Shown in pieces: positions 29,006 to 37,728 of a stretch of 64,000 nucleotides of DNA. Position 1 is the stretch's first letter, and each line of letters starts with the position of its first letter. Both the position numbers and the translations under genes were made by a program. The DNA is from Lysobacterales bacterium (GTDB taxonomy: Bacteria > Pseudomonadota > Gammaproteobacteria > Xanthomonadales > SZUA-36), in the NCBI GenBank assembly GCA_013042915.1, contig JABDPF010000007.1, positions 1-64,000 of the forward strand, read 5' to 3'. Below the pieces are notes generated by a model. That model searched no databases, was not told where the DNA came from, and saw only the letters and a list, made by a program, of their open reading frames with translations.

Positions 29006-30352
29006 ATGACTCGCAAATACTTTGGAACCGACGGCATTCGCGGGCGCGTCGGAACACACCCGATTACGGCCGACTGGATTCTCAGGTTGGGGCGCGCCGC
29101 CGGCGTCGTGCTGGCCGGAAAGGAAAAACGGGCCGTCGTCATCGGCAAAGACACGCGCATATCGGGTTACATGTTTGAGTCGGCGCTCGAGGCCGGCCTC
29201 GCCGCCTCGGGAGCCAACGTGCTCCTGCTTGGCCCCATGCCGACCCCTGCCGTGGCCTACCTGACACGCACCCTTTACGCCTGCGCCGGTGTCGTGATTT
29301 CCGCGTCCCACAACGCCTACGAGGACAACGGAATCAAGTTCTTCTCCGCCGACGGTGAGAAACTGCCGGACGACGTGGAACTCGCGATCGAGGAGGAAAT
29401 CGACCGGCCCTTCGTGACGGTCGATTCGGTCGCCATGGGCAAGGCAGCCCGAGTTGACGACGCGGCCGGGCGCTACATCGAGTTCTGCAAGGGCACAATG
29501 CCTTTTGGAACCCTTCTCAGCGGTATTCGCATTGCGCTCGACTGCGCCCACGGAGCCACTTACAAGGTGGCCCCGGCGGTGCTTCGGGAACTCGGCGCCA
29601 AGGTCAAGGTCATCGGCAATAAACCCAATGGGACCAACATCAACGACGGCTTTGGATCGACCCAACCCGCCGCGATGCAGCGGCATGTGATCAAAACCGG
29701 TTCCGATGTCGGCATAGCGCTCGATGGGGACGGCGACCGGGTCGTAATGGCGGATGCCGACGGTTCACTGGTGGACGGGGACGAGATGCTGTTCATCATC
29801 GCCAGCACGCGCCACGCCGAGGGCCTGTTCCACGGCGGCGTGGTCGGAACGGTCATGACCAACTTCGGCCTCGAGGTTGCGCTCGAAAACCTGGGCATTC
29901 CGTTTCTCCGCACGGACGTCGGTGACCGCCACATCCATCGTGCCCTGGTGCAGAAGGGCTGGGTCCTGGGCGGTGAGACTTCGGGACACATGCTGGCACT
30001 CGATCGCGCCAGCACCGGCGACGGGCTCGTCAGCGCCCTGATCGTGCTCGAGTTGATGGCACGGAGCGGAAAGAGCCTGGCCGAACTGCGCCGCGGCATG
30101 GAGAAATTTCCCCAGACCATGATCAACGTTCCGGTTTCGGCAGGCGGAAAGGAAAAGCTGGGTGATTGCGAGAATATTGCGCAGGCCCTGCGCGACACCG
30201 AGTCGAAACTCGCCGGCAAGGGGCGCGTTATCCTCAGGCCGTCGGGCACCGAGCCCGTGATCCGGGTGACCCTGGAAGGTGCGGACCCTCAACGGGTTCA
30301 GGATCTTGCCGAGCGGTTGGCAGAAACGGTACGAACCGAGTTGGGCGGATGA
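29006..30352 (+). CDS. glmM: Phosphoglucosamine mutase
   Basis: 448 aa; converts glucosamine-6-P to glucosamine-1-P for UDP-GlcNAc. N-terminal KYFGTDGIRGRVG, phosphoserine loop GVVISASHNAYEDNGIKFF, metal loop ALDGDGDRVVMAD, sugar loop GGETSGHML and phosphate loop RPSGTEPVIRV. In E. coli folP separates ftsH and glmM; here folP is absent. TAAAAT at 28994-28999 lies only 6 nt before the ATG, with GGGACA 17 bp upstream, so a leaderless transcript is possible. Confidence 0.97.
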   Translation: MTRKYFGTDGIRGRVGTHPITADWILRLGRAAGVVLAGKEKRAVVIGKDTRISGYMFESALEAGLAASGANVLLLGPMPTPAVAYLTRTLYACAGVVISASHNAYEDNGIKFFSADGEKLPDDVELAIEEEIDRPFVTVDSVAMGKAARVDDAAGRYIEFCKGTMPFGTLLSGIRIALDCAHGATYKVAPAVLRELGAKVKVIGNKPNGTNINDGFGSTQPAAMQRHVIKTGSDVGIALDGDGDRVVMADADGSLVDGDEMLFIIASTRHAEGLFHGGVVGTVMTNFGLEVALENLGIPFLRTDVGDRHIHRALVQKGWVLGGETSGHMLALDRASTGDGLVSALIVLELMARSGKSLAELRRGMEKFPQTMINVPVSAGGKEKLGDCENIAQALRDTESKLAGKGRVILRPSGTEPVIRVTLEGADPQRVQDLAERLAETVRTELGG

Positions 30353-30362
30353 CCTCCCAACC

Positions 30363-31298
30363 GTGACACAGCAGGTACCGGTAATCGACCTGACCCGCCT
30401 CGCCGGGGATGCGGAAACAATGGTGGCTGAAGCCGGGTTGGCCTACCGCGAATACGGGTTTTGTGGATTTCGAAACCACGGCATCCCGAACGCGGTCATC
30501 AAAGAGGCCTACGACGCCATCCATCGGTTCTTCGAATTGCCGTTGACAGCCAAGCTGGTTTACCGTTCTTCCGACGGCGGGCAGAGGGGATACACGCCGC
30601 TCGGAACGGAGCGCGCGCGCGACAATCCCGTGCCGGATCTGAAAGAATTCTGGCACACCGGCCGCGAGATGCCGGGCGAAAATCCCTGGCCCGACATCAT
30701 GCGGCCGAACCGCTGGCCCGAGGAAGTTCCCGGGTTTCGACCGGCCGTCACGGCCCTCTACGAAGAACTCGACCGGCTCGGAAGGCGGATTCTGGCGATC
30801 ATCGCGCGTTCCATGGCGCTGGACGAAACCATCTTTGATCCCGCCGTGGACCGCGGCAACAGTATCCTTCGCGCGATTCACTATCCGCCGGTTACCGGCG
30901 CCGACACCCCGGCTGTGAGGGCGGCGCGGCACGAGGATATTAACCTGATTACCTTGCTGATCGGCAGCAGCGAAGCGGGGCTCGAGATCCTTGCCCGCGA
31001 TGGCAGCTGGGTGCCGGTGACCAGCATCCCCGGCACGATCGTCGTCAATATCGGCGACATGATGAAGCGCCTGACCAACCACGTGTTGCCATCGACTCCC
31101 CACCGTGTGGTCAATCCCCCCGGCGCTGCTGGCGGTCAGTCCCGCTATTCGATTCCGTTTTTCATGCACCCGAACCCCGACTACGTGATCCGGACGCTGC
31201 CCCAGTGCATTACCGCCAGGAACCCGGACCGCTATCCGGAGCCTATTTCCTCACACGAGTTCCTGCTGCAGCGATTGCGCGAAAACGCGATGATGTAA
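30363..31298 (+). CDS. Isopenicillin-N-synthase-like 2-oxoglutarate/Fe(II) oxygenase
   Basis: 311-aa non-haem iron dioxygenase. N-terminal DIOX_N domain (VPVIDLTRLAGD...YREYGFCGFRNHGIPNAVIKEAYDAIHRFFELPLTAKLVY) and C-terminal double-stranded beta-helix with the iron triad H-x-D (RAARHEDINLITLLIG) and distal His (LPSTPHRVVNPP), followed by the co-substrate Arg in SRYSIPFF. Substrate unknown; no biosynthetic partners are adjacent. I start at the GTG at 30363 where the DIOX_N homology begins, 10 bp after the glmM stop; the frame is also open 28 codons upstream inside glmM. Confidence 0.85.
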   Translation: MTQQVPVIDLTRLAGDAETMVAEAGLAYREYGFCGFRNHGIPNAVIKEAYDAIHRFFELPLTAKLVYRSSDGGQRGYTPLGTERARDNPVPDLKEFWHTGREMPGENPWPDIMRPNRWPEEVPGFRPAVTALYEELDRLGRRILAIIARSMALDETIFDPAVDRGNSILRAIHYPPVTGADTPAVRAARHEDINLITLLIGSSEAGLEILARDGSWVPVTSIPGTIVVNIGDMMKRLTNHVLPSTPHRVVNPPGAAGGQSRYSIPFFMHPNPDYVIRTLPQCITARNPDRYPEPISSHEFLLQRLRENAMM

Positions 31299-31345
31299 TC
31301 CGGTTTGCCCGCGGGGTGTGTATCCGTACGTTTGAACCCGGTCGC

Positions 31346-31444
31346 GGTGTGGCATACCCCTTTTCAGGGGACGTTCGAGCCATCCGTGGGCACTCTTCGG
31401 GCGTTCCCGACACCCGAAGCCCCTGAAAAGGGGTATGCCACACC
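31346..31444. repeat. Palindromic element copy B (99 bp)
   Basis: Perfect 25-bp inverted repeat: 31346-31370 with 31420-31444, centre 49 nt. Core GCATACCCCTTTTCAGGGG differs from copy A at several positions, but each change is matched on the other arm. An inner hairpin CTTCGGG/CCCGAAG (31395-31401 with 31413-31419) abuts the right arm. Lies between the convergent oxygenase and kbl genes, together with copy C. Confidence 0.93.
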
Positions 31445-31518
31445 ACGCCCTCGATGCAGGCAGTAATCCGCTGAAATCGGCCGCAGAGATTCAGATACTG
31501 CAACGGTCCAGGTCGTGG

Positions 31519-31624
31519 AGCCGTATACCTCCTTACAGGGGCGTATGAGCCCTGGACGGGCTCAGACCGAGCGCTACAGGGATGTACCCGCCAGGGAGCG
31601 TCCCCTGTAAGGAGGTATACGGCT
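31519..31624. repeat. Palindromic element copy C (106 bp), opposite orientation
   Basis: Perfect 23-bp inverted repeat: 31519-31541 with 31602-31624, centre 60 nt. Its centre is the reverse complement of the centre of copies A and D (the TGAGCCC/GGGCTCA inner hairpin is at its left side). Core GTATACCTCCTTACAGGGG again shows paired substitutions. Copies B and C fill the 386-bp gap between oxygenase and kbl; nothing else is seen there. Confidence 0.93.
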
Positions 31625-31683
31625 TCGCGGCCGGGTTCAAACGGCCGAATCCACACAGCCTGTGAGCAAGCCTGCTCAGAGCG

Positions 31684-32868
31684 TCATTTAAGGACACCGA
31701 GCTCCCTGCCGACGCGGGTGAAGGCGCCGATGGCCCGATCGAGGTGCTCTCTCGAGTGCGCCGCGGAAATCTGCACGCGGATGCGCGCCTCCCCGCGCGG
31801 GACGACGGGAAAGAAGAAGCCGATCACGTAGATGCCTTCCTCCAGTAAGCGGGCCGCGAACTCCTGCGCCAGCGGCGCGTCGTACAGCATTACCGGGACG
31901 ATGGGATGGACGCCTTCCTTGATATCGAAGCCCGCCTCCGTCATCGCGCTGCGGAAGTACCGGGTATTGTCTTCCAGTCGGTCGCGCAGTTCGGTTGTCG
32001 AGGAGAGCATCTCGAATACCTTGATGCCCGCGGCTACCAAAGGCGGTGGAAGCGTGTTCGAAAAAAGGTAAGGGCGCGAGCGCTGGCGCAACAGGTCGAT
32101 GATCTCCTGGCGCCCGGTCGTGAACCCACCGGATCCGCCGCCGAGCGCTTTTCCCAGCGTGGACGTGAAAATGTCGACCTTGTCCATGACGCCGTGGTGC
32201 TCTGCGGAACCCCGGCCGGTGGGTCCGAGAAAACCCGTTGCATGGCTGTCATCGACCATCACCAGGGCGTCGTACTTTTCGGCCAATGCCGTGATGTCGC
32301 CGAGCTTGGCGATGTATCCGTCCATGCTGAAGGCGCCGTCGGTTGCGATCAGGCGTGTTCGGCAATCCCGGGTGGCTTGCAGGGCTTTTTCCAGGGCCTC
32401 CATGTCGCTGTTGGGGTAACGGTGACGTTGGGCTTTGCACAGGCGAATTCCGTCAATGATGGAGGCGTGGTTGAGCGCGTCTGAAATCACCGCGTCCTCG
32501 GGACCCAGCAGGGTCTCGAAAAAACCGCCGTTGGCGTCGAAACACGAGGTGTAGAGGATGGTGTCGTCGGTACCGAAAAACGTCGAAATCGTCTGTTCCA
32601 GCTGCTTGTGCAGGTCCTGCGTGCCGCAAATGAAACGCACCGAGGCGAGACCGAAGCCGTGGTCGTCGAGCGCTTTGTGGGCGGCGTTGATCACGTCCGG
32701 GTTGTCGGCCAGGCCGAGGTAGTTGTTGGCGCAGAAGTTCAGAACCTCGCTGCCGTTCTGCACCCGGATTTGCACGCCCTGCGGGGTCGTGATGATGCGT
32801 TCCTGTTTGTAGAGACCGGCTTCGCGAATTTCCTTCAACGTGTTTTGAATGCGCTGCTGGGTGCTCAT
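31684..32868 (-). CDS. kbl: Glycine C-acetyltransferase (2-amino-3-ketobutyrate CoA ligase)
   Basis: 394-aa PLP enzyme of the alpha-oxoamine synthase family, splitting 2-amino-3-ketobutyrate with CoA into glycine and acetyl-CoA in threonine breakdown. [82 protein letters not shown] and the PLP Lys in [13 protein letters not shown] match Kbl closely. tdh, its usual neighbour, is not adjacent. Confidence 0.95.
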   Translation of the reverse strand: MSTQQRIQNTLKEIREAGLYKQERIITTPQGVQIRVQNGSEVLNFCANNYLGLADNPDVINAAHKALDDHGFGLASVRFICGTQDLHKQLEQTISTFFGTDDTILYTSCFDANGGFFETLLGPEDAVISDALNHASIIDGIRLCKAQRHRYPNSDMEALEKALQATRDCRTRLIATDGAFSMDGYIAKLGDITALAEKYDALVMVDDSHATGFLGPTGRGSAEHHGVMDKVDIFTSTLGKALGGGSGGFTTGRQEIIDLLRQRSRPYLFSNTLPPPLVAAGIKVFEMLSSTTELRDRLEDNTRYFRSAMTEAGFDIKEGVHPIVPVMLYDAPLAQEFAARLLEEGIYVIGFFFPVVPRGEARIRVQISAAHSREHLDRAIGAFTRVGRELGVLK

Positions 32869-32975
32869 GCTGCTGCTCGCCTTGAAGTGGGTTTCAGAAG
32901 GTTATCAGACTCGTGCGCTAATGGAATGACCGGGGTCAGAGCCGTTGCCCCGACCCCGGCAAGCCGTTCTCCCGG

Positions 32976-35123
32976 TCACATTGACAAGCGCAGGCCAAGG
33001 ATGAAATTGCGGCCGATCTGGGGGGCCTGGTCCTTCAGATAGGACGTGCTGTTGCGGATGTCCTCGTCCAGCAGGTTGTGCCCCTTGAAGAACAGGTCCC
33101 ACTCGGCGCGCTCGAAAAACGGCAGTCGCCATGTGATCTCGGCGTTCAGCAGGTCGTAGCCCGGCGTGGGCGTTTCGTAGTCGGCGACGTCGCTGTGATC
33201 GTCGGCATGGATCCAGGTCAGGTTCGCCTGCCACGCACCCCGGTGCCAGTCAAGTCCGCCGCCAAATCGCATGGGCGGCATCAGCGGCACGTTATGGCCA
33301 TCAGCAAGTTCGCCGTCGACGTAGTCGAACAGCCCGAATATCCACCAATGGCCGCTGTCGTAGTGCCCGATATCGTAGCGCAATTCAATCTCGGCACCGA
33401 TGAAATCCGCGTCCTGCTGGGACCACTGCCGGAGCGGAAAACCGTCTTCCTCTTCGCCGGTGTTTTGCTGGTAAATGTAGTCGTCGAAACGGTCAACGTA
33501 GACCACCAGGGAGCCGCTCAGGAGATCACCGCTCACGCGGTACCCGATTTCGCCGTGCAGGTTACTTTCCTTGCGCAGCGAGGAATCGCCGATTTCGAAA
33601 GTCTGGCTGGCAACGTGCGGGCCGAAGGCGAACAGTTCCGGAGCCGTCGGCGCCCGTTCGGCGCGCGACAGGCTGAACGACAGGTGACGATCTTCTCTCA
33701 ACTGCCAGATCGCTCCGGCGGAGATCGAGAACGGCGAGAAGCTGCGGCGCAACGAGCCTTCGTCGTGTTCCTCCTCATCTTGGTGATGTTCGTGCGAGAG
33801 CTGTTCCAGCGCCGTGACTTTCACGTCCTCATAGCGCAGGCCGAGATCGACCTGCCAACTCCCGAATTCGGCGCTTTCGATCCAGAACAGGGCGGCGTTT
33901 TCCGAGTTGGACGGAGGCACGTAGGCCTCCTCGCCCACGGCGGTGAAGTCGGTGTCGGTGTACTGCAGGCCAAAGGCGCCCGACCAGCGGCCCCAGGGAA
34001 GATGGCGTAGCTCGAGCCGGACGTCGTTGGTGTCGCTGTCGAAGGTCGTCCCGATTTCCTCGCCCTCAAACTCGGTGTGTGTGTAATCGGTATTGGCGAA
34101 CCGGAAGCTGAGTTGCCCGAATCCGGCGAAGGGATCGTTGCCGACAACCTCGGTGTCCCAGCGCCGCGAGTCCAGCCCGACCGTCACGAGTTCCTCCTCT
34201 TCCTCTTCCTCGTGCATCCCCTCTTCCTCGTGATGGTGATGGTGCGCCCCCGGGATGCCGTAGTCGGATTCGTAGCCGGACCAGGATAGCCCCAGCCGCC
34301 ACCGTTCGCCGATCCAGCTTGCCCCCAGCGACCCGCCCTGGTTGTCAAGGAAACTGTTTTCGAGAAGACCGTTCATCGATTCGTCGTGATCCCCCTGTTC
34401 CCCGTGTTCCTCTTCGTCGGGGTACAGCTCGGCCGCACCCGGGATCTCGTAGTCGTCGGTCCGGCGATAGAAGCCATCGGCGTGGAAAGCAAACCCGGCC
34501 GTCCCGAAATCGATCCGTCCGGCCGCGAACCGCTGGTCGGCCGCAGAATCGAGTTGCGCCATAGCGCGTGCGTCGAAGCCGTCTGCGGGCACTTTCTCGG
34601 GTATCGTGTGCGAGACGATGTTGACGACGCCACCGATGGCGCCGGATCCGTAGAGCAAGGTAGCGGGGCCACGCAGCACCTCGATCTGGTCCGCCAGAAA
34701 CGGTTCTATCGCTACCGCGTGATCTTGGCTGACGGCCGATGCGTCGCTGGCGGACATGTTGTTGCTCAGTACCCCCACGCGCTGTCCCTGCAGGCCTCGG
34801 ATCACCGGCCGACCCACGTTTTGGCCAAAGCTGGCATTGGCCAGACCCGCCTGGCGGGTAAGGGTTTCGCCAATGTTGTTTGCCAGTTCGCGGTGCAGTG
34901 ATTCACCGCTGAGGATGGTTGCGGATTGCGACAGTTCGCCCAGGCTGCGTTGCAGCGGCGTTGCTTGGACGACGACCTCTTCGATTTCATCGTGTCCGTG
35001 GTATGTACCGTGCTCGTGTTTGGCCTCGGGCTGGGTCTGCGCATGTTCCTGCGAGGCCAGCGCGGAGGCGCTGGCCAGCGCCCCGCAGCACAGCAGGGCT
35101 GTTAAAGATTGATATGGGTTCAC
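32976..35123 (-). CDS. TonB-dependent receptor, ZnuD-like
   Basis: 715-aa outer-membrane receptor. Signal peptide (LTALLCCGALASASALA), a His-rich N-terminal stretch (KHEHGTYHGHDE), TonB box EEVVVQATP, plug (IGETLTRQAGLANASFGQNVGRPVIRGLQGQRVGVLSNNMSASDAS, LRGPATLLYGSGAIGGVVNIV) and a 22-strand barrel ending NFILGLRLSM. Extracellular loops carry His/Glu runs (HHHHHEEEGMHEEEEEEE; HEHHQDEEEHDEG), typical of ZnuD-type zinc receptors. GTG start with GAGAGGAA upstream. Substrate is inferred, not proven. Preceded on the same strand by a small Cys/His secreted protein. Confidence 0.88.
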   Translation of the reverse strand: MNPYQSLTALLCCGALASASALASQEHAQTQPEAKHEHGTYHGHDEIEEVVVQATPLQRSLGELSQSATILSGESLHRELANNIGETLTRQAGLANASFGQNVGRPVIRGLQGQRVGVLSNNMSASDASAVSQDHAVAIEPFLADQIEVLRGPATLLYGSGAIGGVVNIVSHTIPEKVPADGFDARAMAQLDSAADQRFAAGRIDFGTAGFAFHADGFYRRTDDYEIPGAAELYPDEEEHGEQGDHDESMNGLLENSFLDNQGGSLGASWIGERWRLGLSWSGYESDYGIPGAHHHHHEEEGMHEEEEEEELVTVGLDSRRWDTEVVGNDPFAGFGQLSFRFANTDYTHTEFEGEEIGTTFDSDTNDVRLELRHLPWGRWSGAFGLQYTDTDFTAVGEEAYVPPSNSENAALFWIESAEFGSWQVDLGLRYEDVKVTALEQLSHEHHQDEEEHDEGSLRRSFSPFSISAGAIWQLREDRHLSFSLSRAERAPTAPELFAFGPHVASQTFEIGDSSLRKESNLHGEIGYRVSGDLLSGSLVVYVDRFDDYIYQQNTGEEEDGFPLRQWSQQDADFIGAEIELRYDIGHYDSGHWWIFGLFDYVDGELADGHNVPLMPPMRFGGGLDWHRGAWQANLTWIHADDHSDVADYETPTPGYDLLNAEITWRLPFFERAEWDLFFKGHNLLDEDIRNSTSYLKDQAPQIGRNFILGLRLSM

Positions 35124-35193
35124 GTCTTACAGTTCCTCTCGTCTTCGAGTTTAACGCGGCGGTCTTGCGAAATGGCCGCCGAACAATCAGGAC

Positions 35194-35487
35194 TCAGGAC
35201 GAGAGGGGTGGGGCGCGAGCCTGGAACGGGCAGTGACTATCGTCATTTACGACGAGGTGCCTGGCTTGCTCGGGTTTTACCCGCCACCGGGGTGGCAGCT
35301 CCGCGGTTGCGTTGTCGACGGCGGCATGTTGCAGTGTGCTGCCGGCAGCACAGAATTCGCAGCTAACGGACGTGGTTGCATCCAGGTGTGTGGCTTCATG
35401 GGCAGCCAGCCCGGTGCCGTGTACGGCCAGCAACAGGATGAGCGCCAATGCGCGGAGGATTCTTGCCTTGTGTGTTTTCCGCCACAT
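35194..35487 (-). CDS. Small secreted Cys/His protein upstream of the zinc-type receptor
   Basis: 97 aa. Signal peptide (ILRALALILLLAVHGTGLAA), then HEATHLDATTSVSCEFCAAGSTLQHAA, a H-x3-H, C-x2-C, H pattern that could bind metal, and a second Cys/His near the end (DSHCPF). I do not recognise a named family with confidence; similar small exported proteins accompany zinc receptors. The ATG lacks a clear ribosome site. Same strand as the receptor, 70 bp apart, so probably co-transcribed. Confidence 0.6.
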   Translation of the reverse strand: MWRKTHKARILRALALILLLAVHGTGLAAHEATHLDATTSVSCEFCAAGSTLQHAAVDNATAELPPRWRVKPEQARHLVVNDDSHCPFQARAPPLSS

Positions 35488-35515
35488 GGGTAGAAGTTTA
35501 TGTAAAGCCCTGACA

Positions 35516-35536
35516 GTAAAGCAAGGATTGCTTTAC
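35516..35536. promoter_or_regulatory. Perfect palindrome upstream of the receptor operon
   Basis: GTAAAGCAA-N3-TTGCTTTAC, 9-bp arms, 29-49 bp upstream of the small secreted protein and overlapping the sirtuin stop codon. It could be an operator for a metal regulator or a weak terminator hairpin for the sirtuin gene (no T run follows). It does not match the usual Zur box. Confidence 0.45.
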
Positions 35537-36288
35537 GCGGTGCCCCGAAGTTGTTGCAGGACCGCCTGCAAGGCGCTGGAGGCCGGCCCCCGCAGGCGCC
35601 CGTCGGCCTGCGCGCTCAGCGCAGTGTCCACGGGATTGATTTCGAGCAGGATTGCGCCGTGCTGTTTCGCGAGCAGCGGCAGGCTGGCGGCGGGCTGCAC
35701 CAGTGACGTGGTGCCGACGGAAAAGCAGATGTCGCAGTTCCGCGCGGCGGCCATCGCAGTGTCAAGAGCATCCTGTGGCAGCACCTCGCCGAACCAGACC
35801 ACGTCCGGGCGCGCCAGGCCCTTGGCATTGTAGGGCGAGGGCGGTGGGCAGCCGGTGACGTCCTTGAGCCATTCTGAGCTGATGGGCCGGTGCGTTACGC
35901 TGCATTTCGAACGCAGGATGTTGCCGTGCAGCTCGATCACGCGCGCTGATCCGGCTTGCTGATGGAGTCCGTCGACGTTCTGGGTAGCGATCGTCAAGCT
36001 GGGAATCAAATGCTCGAGGGCTGCCAGGGCCTCGTGCCCGGCGTGTGGTCGCGCCTGTCGAACTTTCTCGCGCCGCTCCTCATACCAGCGCCACACCCGG
36101 CCGGGATCGGCGGCAAAAGCTTCGGGTGTGGCCAGCTCCTCGGGTCGGTAGCGGGCCCAGATACCGGTCTGCGCATCACGAAACGTCGGTATACCGCTTT
36201 CGGCGGACATTCCGGCGCCGGTCAGAACAAGGGCATGTTGCGCGCTGCGCAGGCGTTCCAACAATGTTTGATCGATCTCGTACTCCAT
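35533..36288 (-). CDS. Sir2-family NAD-dependent protein deacylase
   Basis: 251-aa class III (SIRT5/CobB-like) sirtuin removing acetyl or succinyl groups from lysines using NAD. NAD site [15 protein letters not shown]; class III Tyr/Arg pair in [23 protein letters not shown]; catalytic His in [30 protein letters not shown]. The zinc module retains only one Cys of each C-x2-C pair (SKCSVTH and TGCPPP), so zinc binding is probably lost. ATG at 36288; the open frame continues upstream only as the shadow of miaB. Divergent from miaB. Confidence 0.9.
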   Translation of the reverse strand: MEYEIDQTLLERLRSAQHALVLTGAGMSAESGIPTFRDAQTGIWARYRPEELATPEAFAADPGRVWRWYEERREKVRQARPHAGHEALAALEHLIPSLTIATQNVDGLHQQAGSARVIELHGNILRSKCSVTHRPISSEWLKDVTGCPPPSPYNAKGLARPDVVWFGEVLPQDALDTAMAAARNCDICFSVGTTSLVQPAASLPLLAKQHGAILLEINPVDTALSAQADGRLRGPASSALQAVLQQLRGTA

Positions 36289-36393
36289 GTTCGTGTCCGT
36301 TCGGCGCGTTATTCCGTGGCGGCGGTCAGGCCATCGGTGTATTCTACGCGGTTCCTTTTGAACGCGTATCCGCAGGAGATTCAAGGCAGCGGC

Positions 36394-37728
36394 ATGAAAG
36401 GCAAGCTCTATATCAAGACCCACGGGTGCCAGATGAACGAGTACGACTCGGGCAAGATGGCGGACGTCCTGGCGGCGTCGCACGGCCTCGAACTCACCAA
36501 CCAGGCCGAAGACGCGGACGTCATACTGATCAACACCTGCTCGATTCGGGAGAAAGCCCAGGAAAAAGTTTTTTCGCAACTGGGCCGCTGGAAAAAGCTC
36601 AAGCAGGATAACCCCCGGGTGGTGATCGGCGTGGGTGGCTGCGTGGCGAGCCAGGAAGGCGCGGCGATTATCAAGCGCGCGCCCCTCGTGGACATGGTGT
36701 TCGGCCCCCAGACCCTGCACCGGCTGCCCTCGATGCTGGACGAGGTCCGCGCCAAGGGCTCGCATCCCGTCGACGTGTCGTTCCCGGAGGTCGAGAAGTT
36801 CGACAACCTGCCGGCGCCGGGCGCGCAGGGCGGTTCCGCGTTTGTCTCCGTGATGGAAGGCTGCAGCAAATACTGTACCTACTGCGTGGTGCCCTACACC
36901 CGGGGCGAGGAAATAAGCCGCCCGTTCGATGACGTGGTGGCCGAGTGCGCGGCCCTGGCGGAACAAGGGGTGCGCGAGATCAACCTGCTCGGGCAGAACG
37001 TCAATGCCTACCGTGGGCCGATGCACGATGGCACGACGGCCGACCTGGCCCTTCTGATCCACTACGTCGCGGCCATCGACGGCGTGGACCGCATCCGCTT
37101 TACGACCTCACACCCGATGGAGTTCTCGCAGAGCCTGGTCGACGCTTACGGCGAGGTGCCCAAGCTGGCCAATTACCTGCACCTGCCGGTTCAGAGCGGT
37201 TCCGACCGTGTGCTTTCCTTGATGAAACGCGGGCATACCGTGCTCGAATACAAGCAGAAGATCCGTCGCATTCGCGAGAACCGGCCGGACATCGCCCTGT
37301 CATCCGACTTTATCGTCGGCTTTCCGGGGGAGACCGACAGGGATTTCGAGGACACCATGAAATTGATCGAGGAGCTGGAGTTCGATCAGAGCTTCAGTTT
37401 TATTTTCTCGCCGCGCCCCGGAACACCGGCGGCCAGCCTGCCGGACGACACGCCGCTCAAGATCAAGAAAGAGCGCCTGATGCGCCTGCAGCAGCAGGTC
37501 AATCGTCAGGCCGCCCGTTACAGCCGGGCCATGGTCGGCAGCCGGCAGCGAATCTTGGTGGAGGGCGTCAGCAAGAAAAACGACCAGCAATTGTCCGGCC
37601 GTACCGAAAACAACCGGGTGGTCAATTTCGACGGCCATCCGCGGCTGGTCGGCCATTTCATCGAGGTGGAGATCACCGAGGCACTGAGCAACTCGCTGCG
37701 CGGCCGCGTCGTGACGGAGGCGGCATGA
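36394..37728 (+). CDS. miaB: tRNA-2-methylthio-N6-dimethylallyladenosine synthase MiaB
   Basis: Radical-SAM methylthiotransferase acting on i6A37 of tRNA. 444 aa. UPF0004 domain with three cluster cysteines ([29 protein letters not shown]), radical-SAM motif [16 protein letters not shown], and a C-terminal TRAM domain ([27 protein letters not shown]). ATG at 36394 with AAGG upstream; longer reading rejected. First of the miaB-phoH-ybeY-corC run. Confidence 0.96.
   Translation: MKGKLYIKTHGCQMNEYDSGKMADVLAASHGLELTNQAEDADVILINTCSIREKAQEKVFSQLGRWKKLKQDNPRVVIGVGGCVASQEGAAIIKRAPLVDMVFGPQTLHRLPSMLDEVRAKGSHPVDVSFPEVEKFDNLPAPGAQGGSAFVSVMEGCSKYCTYCVVPYTRGEEISRPFDDVVAECAALAEQGVREINLLGQNVNAYRGPMHDGTTADLALLIHYVAAIDGVDRIRFTTSHPMEFSQSLVDAYGEVPKLANYLHLPVQSGSDRVLSLMKRGHTVLEYKQKIRRIRENRPDIALSSDFIVGFPGETDRDFEDTMKLIEELEFDQSFSFIFSPRPGTPAASLPDDTPLKIKKERLMRLQQQVNRQAARYSRAMVGSRQRILVEGVSKKNDQQLSGRTENNRVVNFDGHPRLVGHFIEVEITEALSNSLRGRVVTEAA

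Noticed and set aside
31243-31656. 137-codon minus-strand ORF over palindromes B and C
   Set aside because: Composed of repeat sequence and the end of the oxygenase gene; no family and no ribosome site.
36945-37724. Extended PhoH reading frame inside miaB
   Set aside because: This is the +1 frame of miaB; the ATG at 37725 overlapping the miaB stop is the start.
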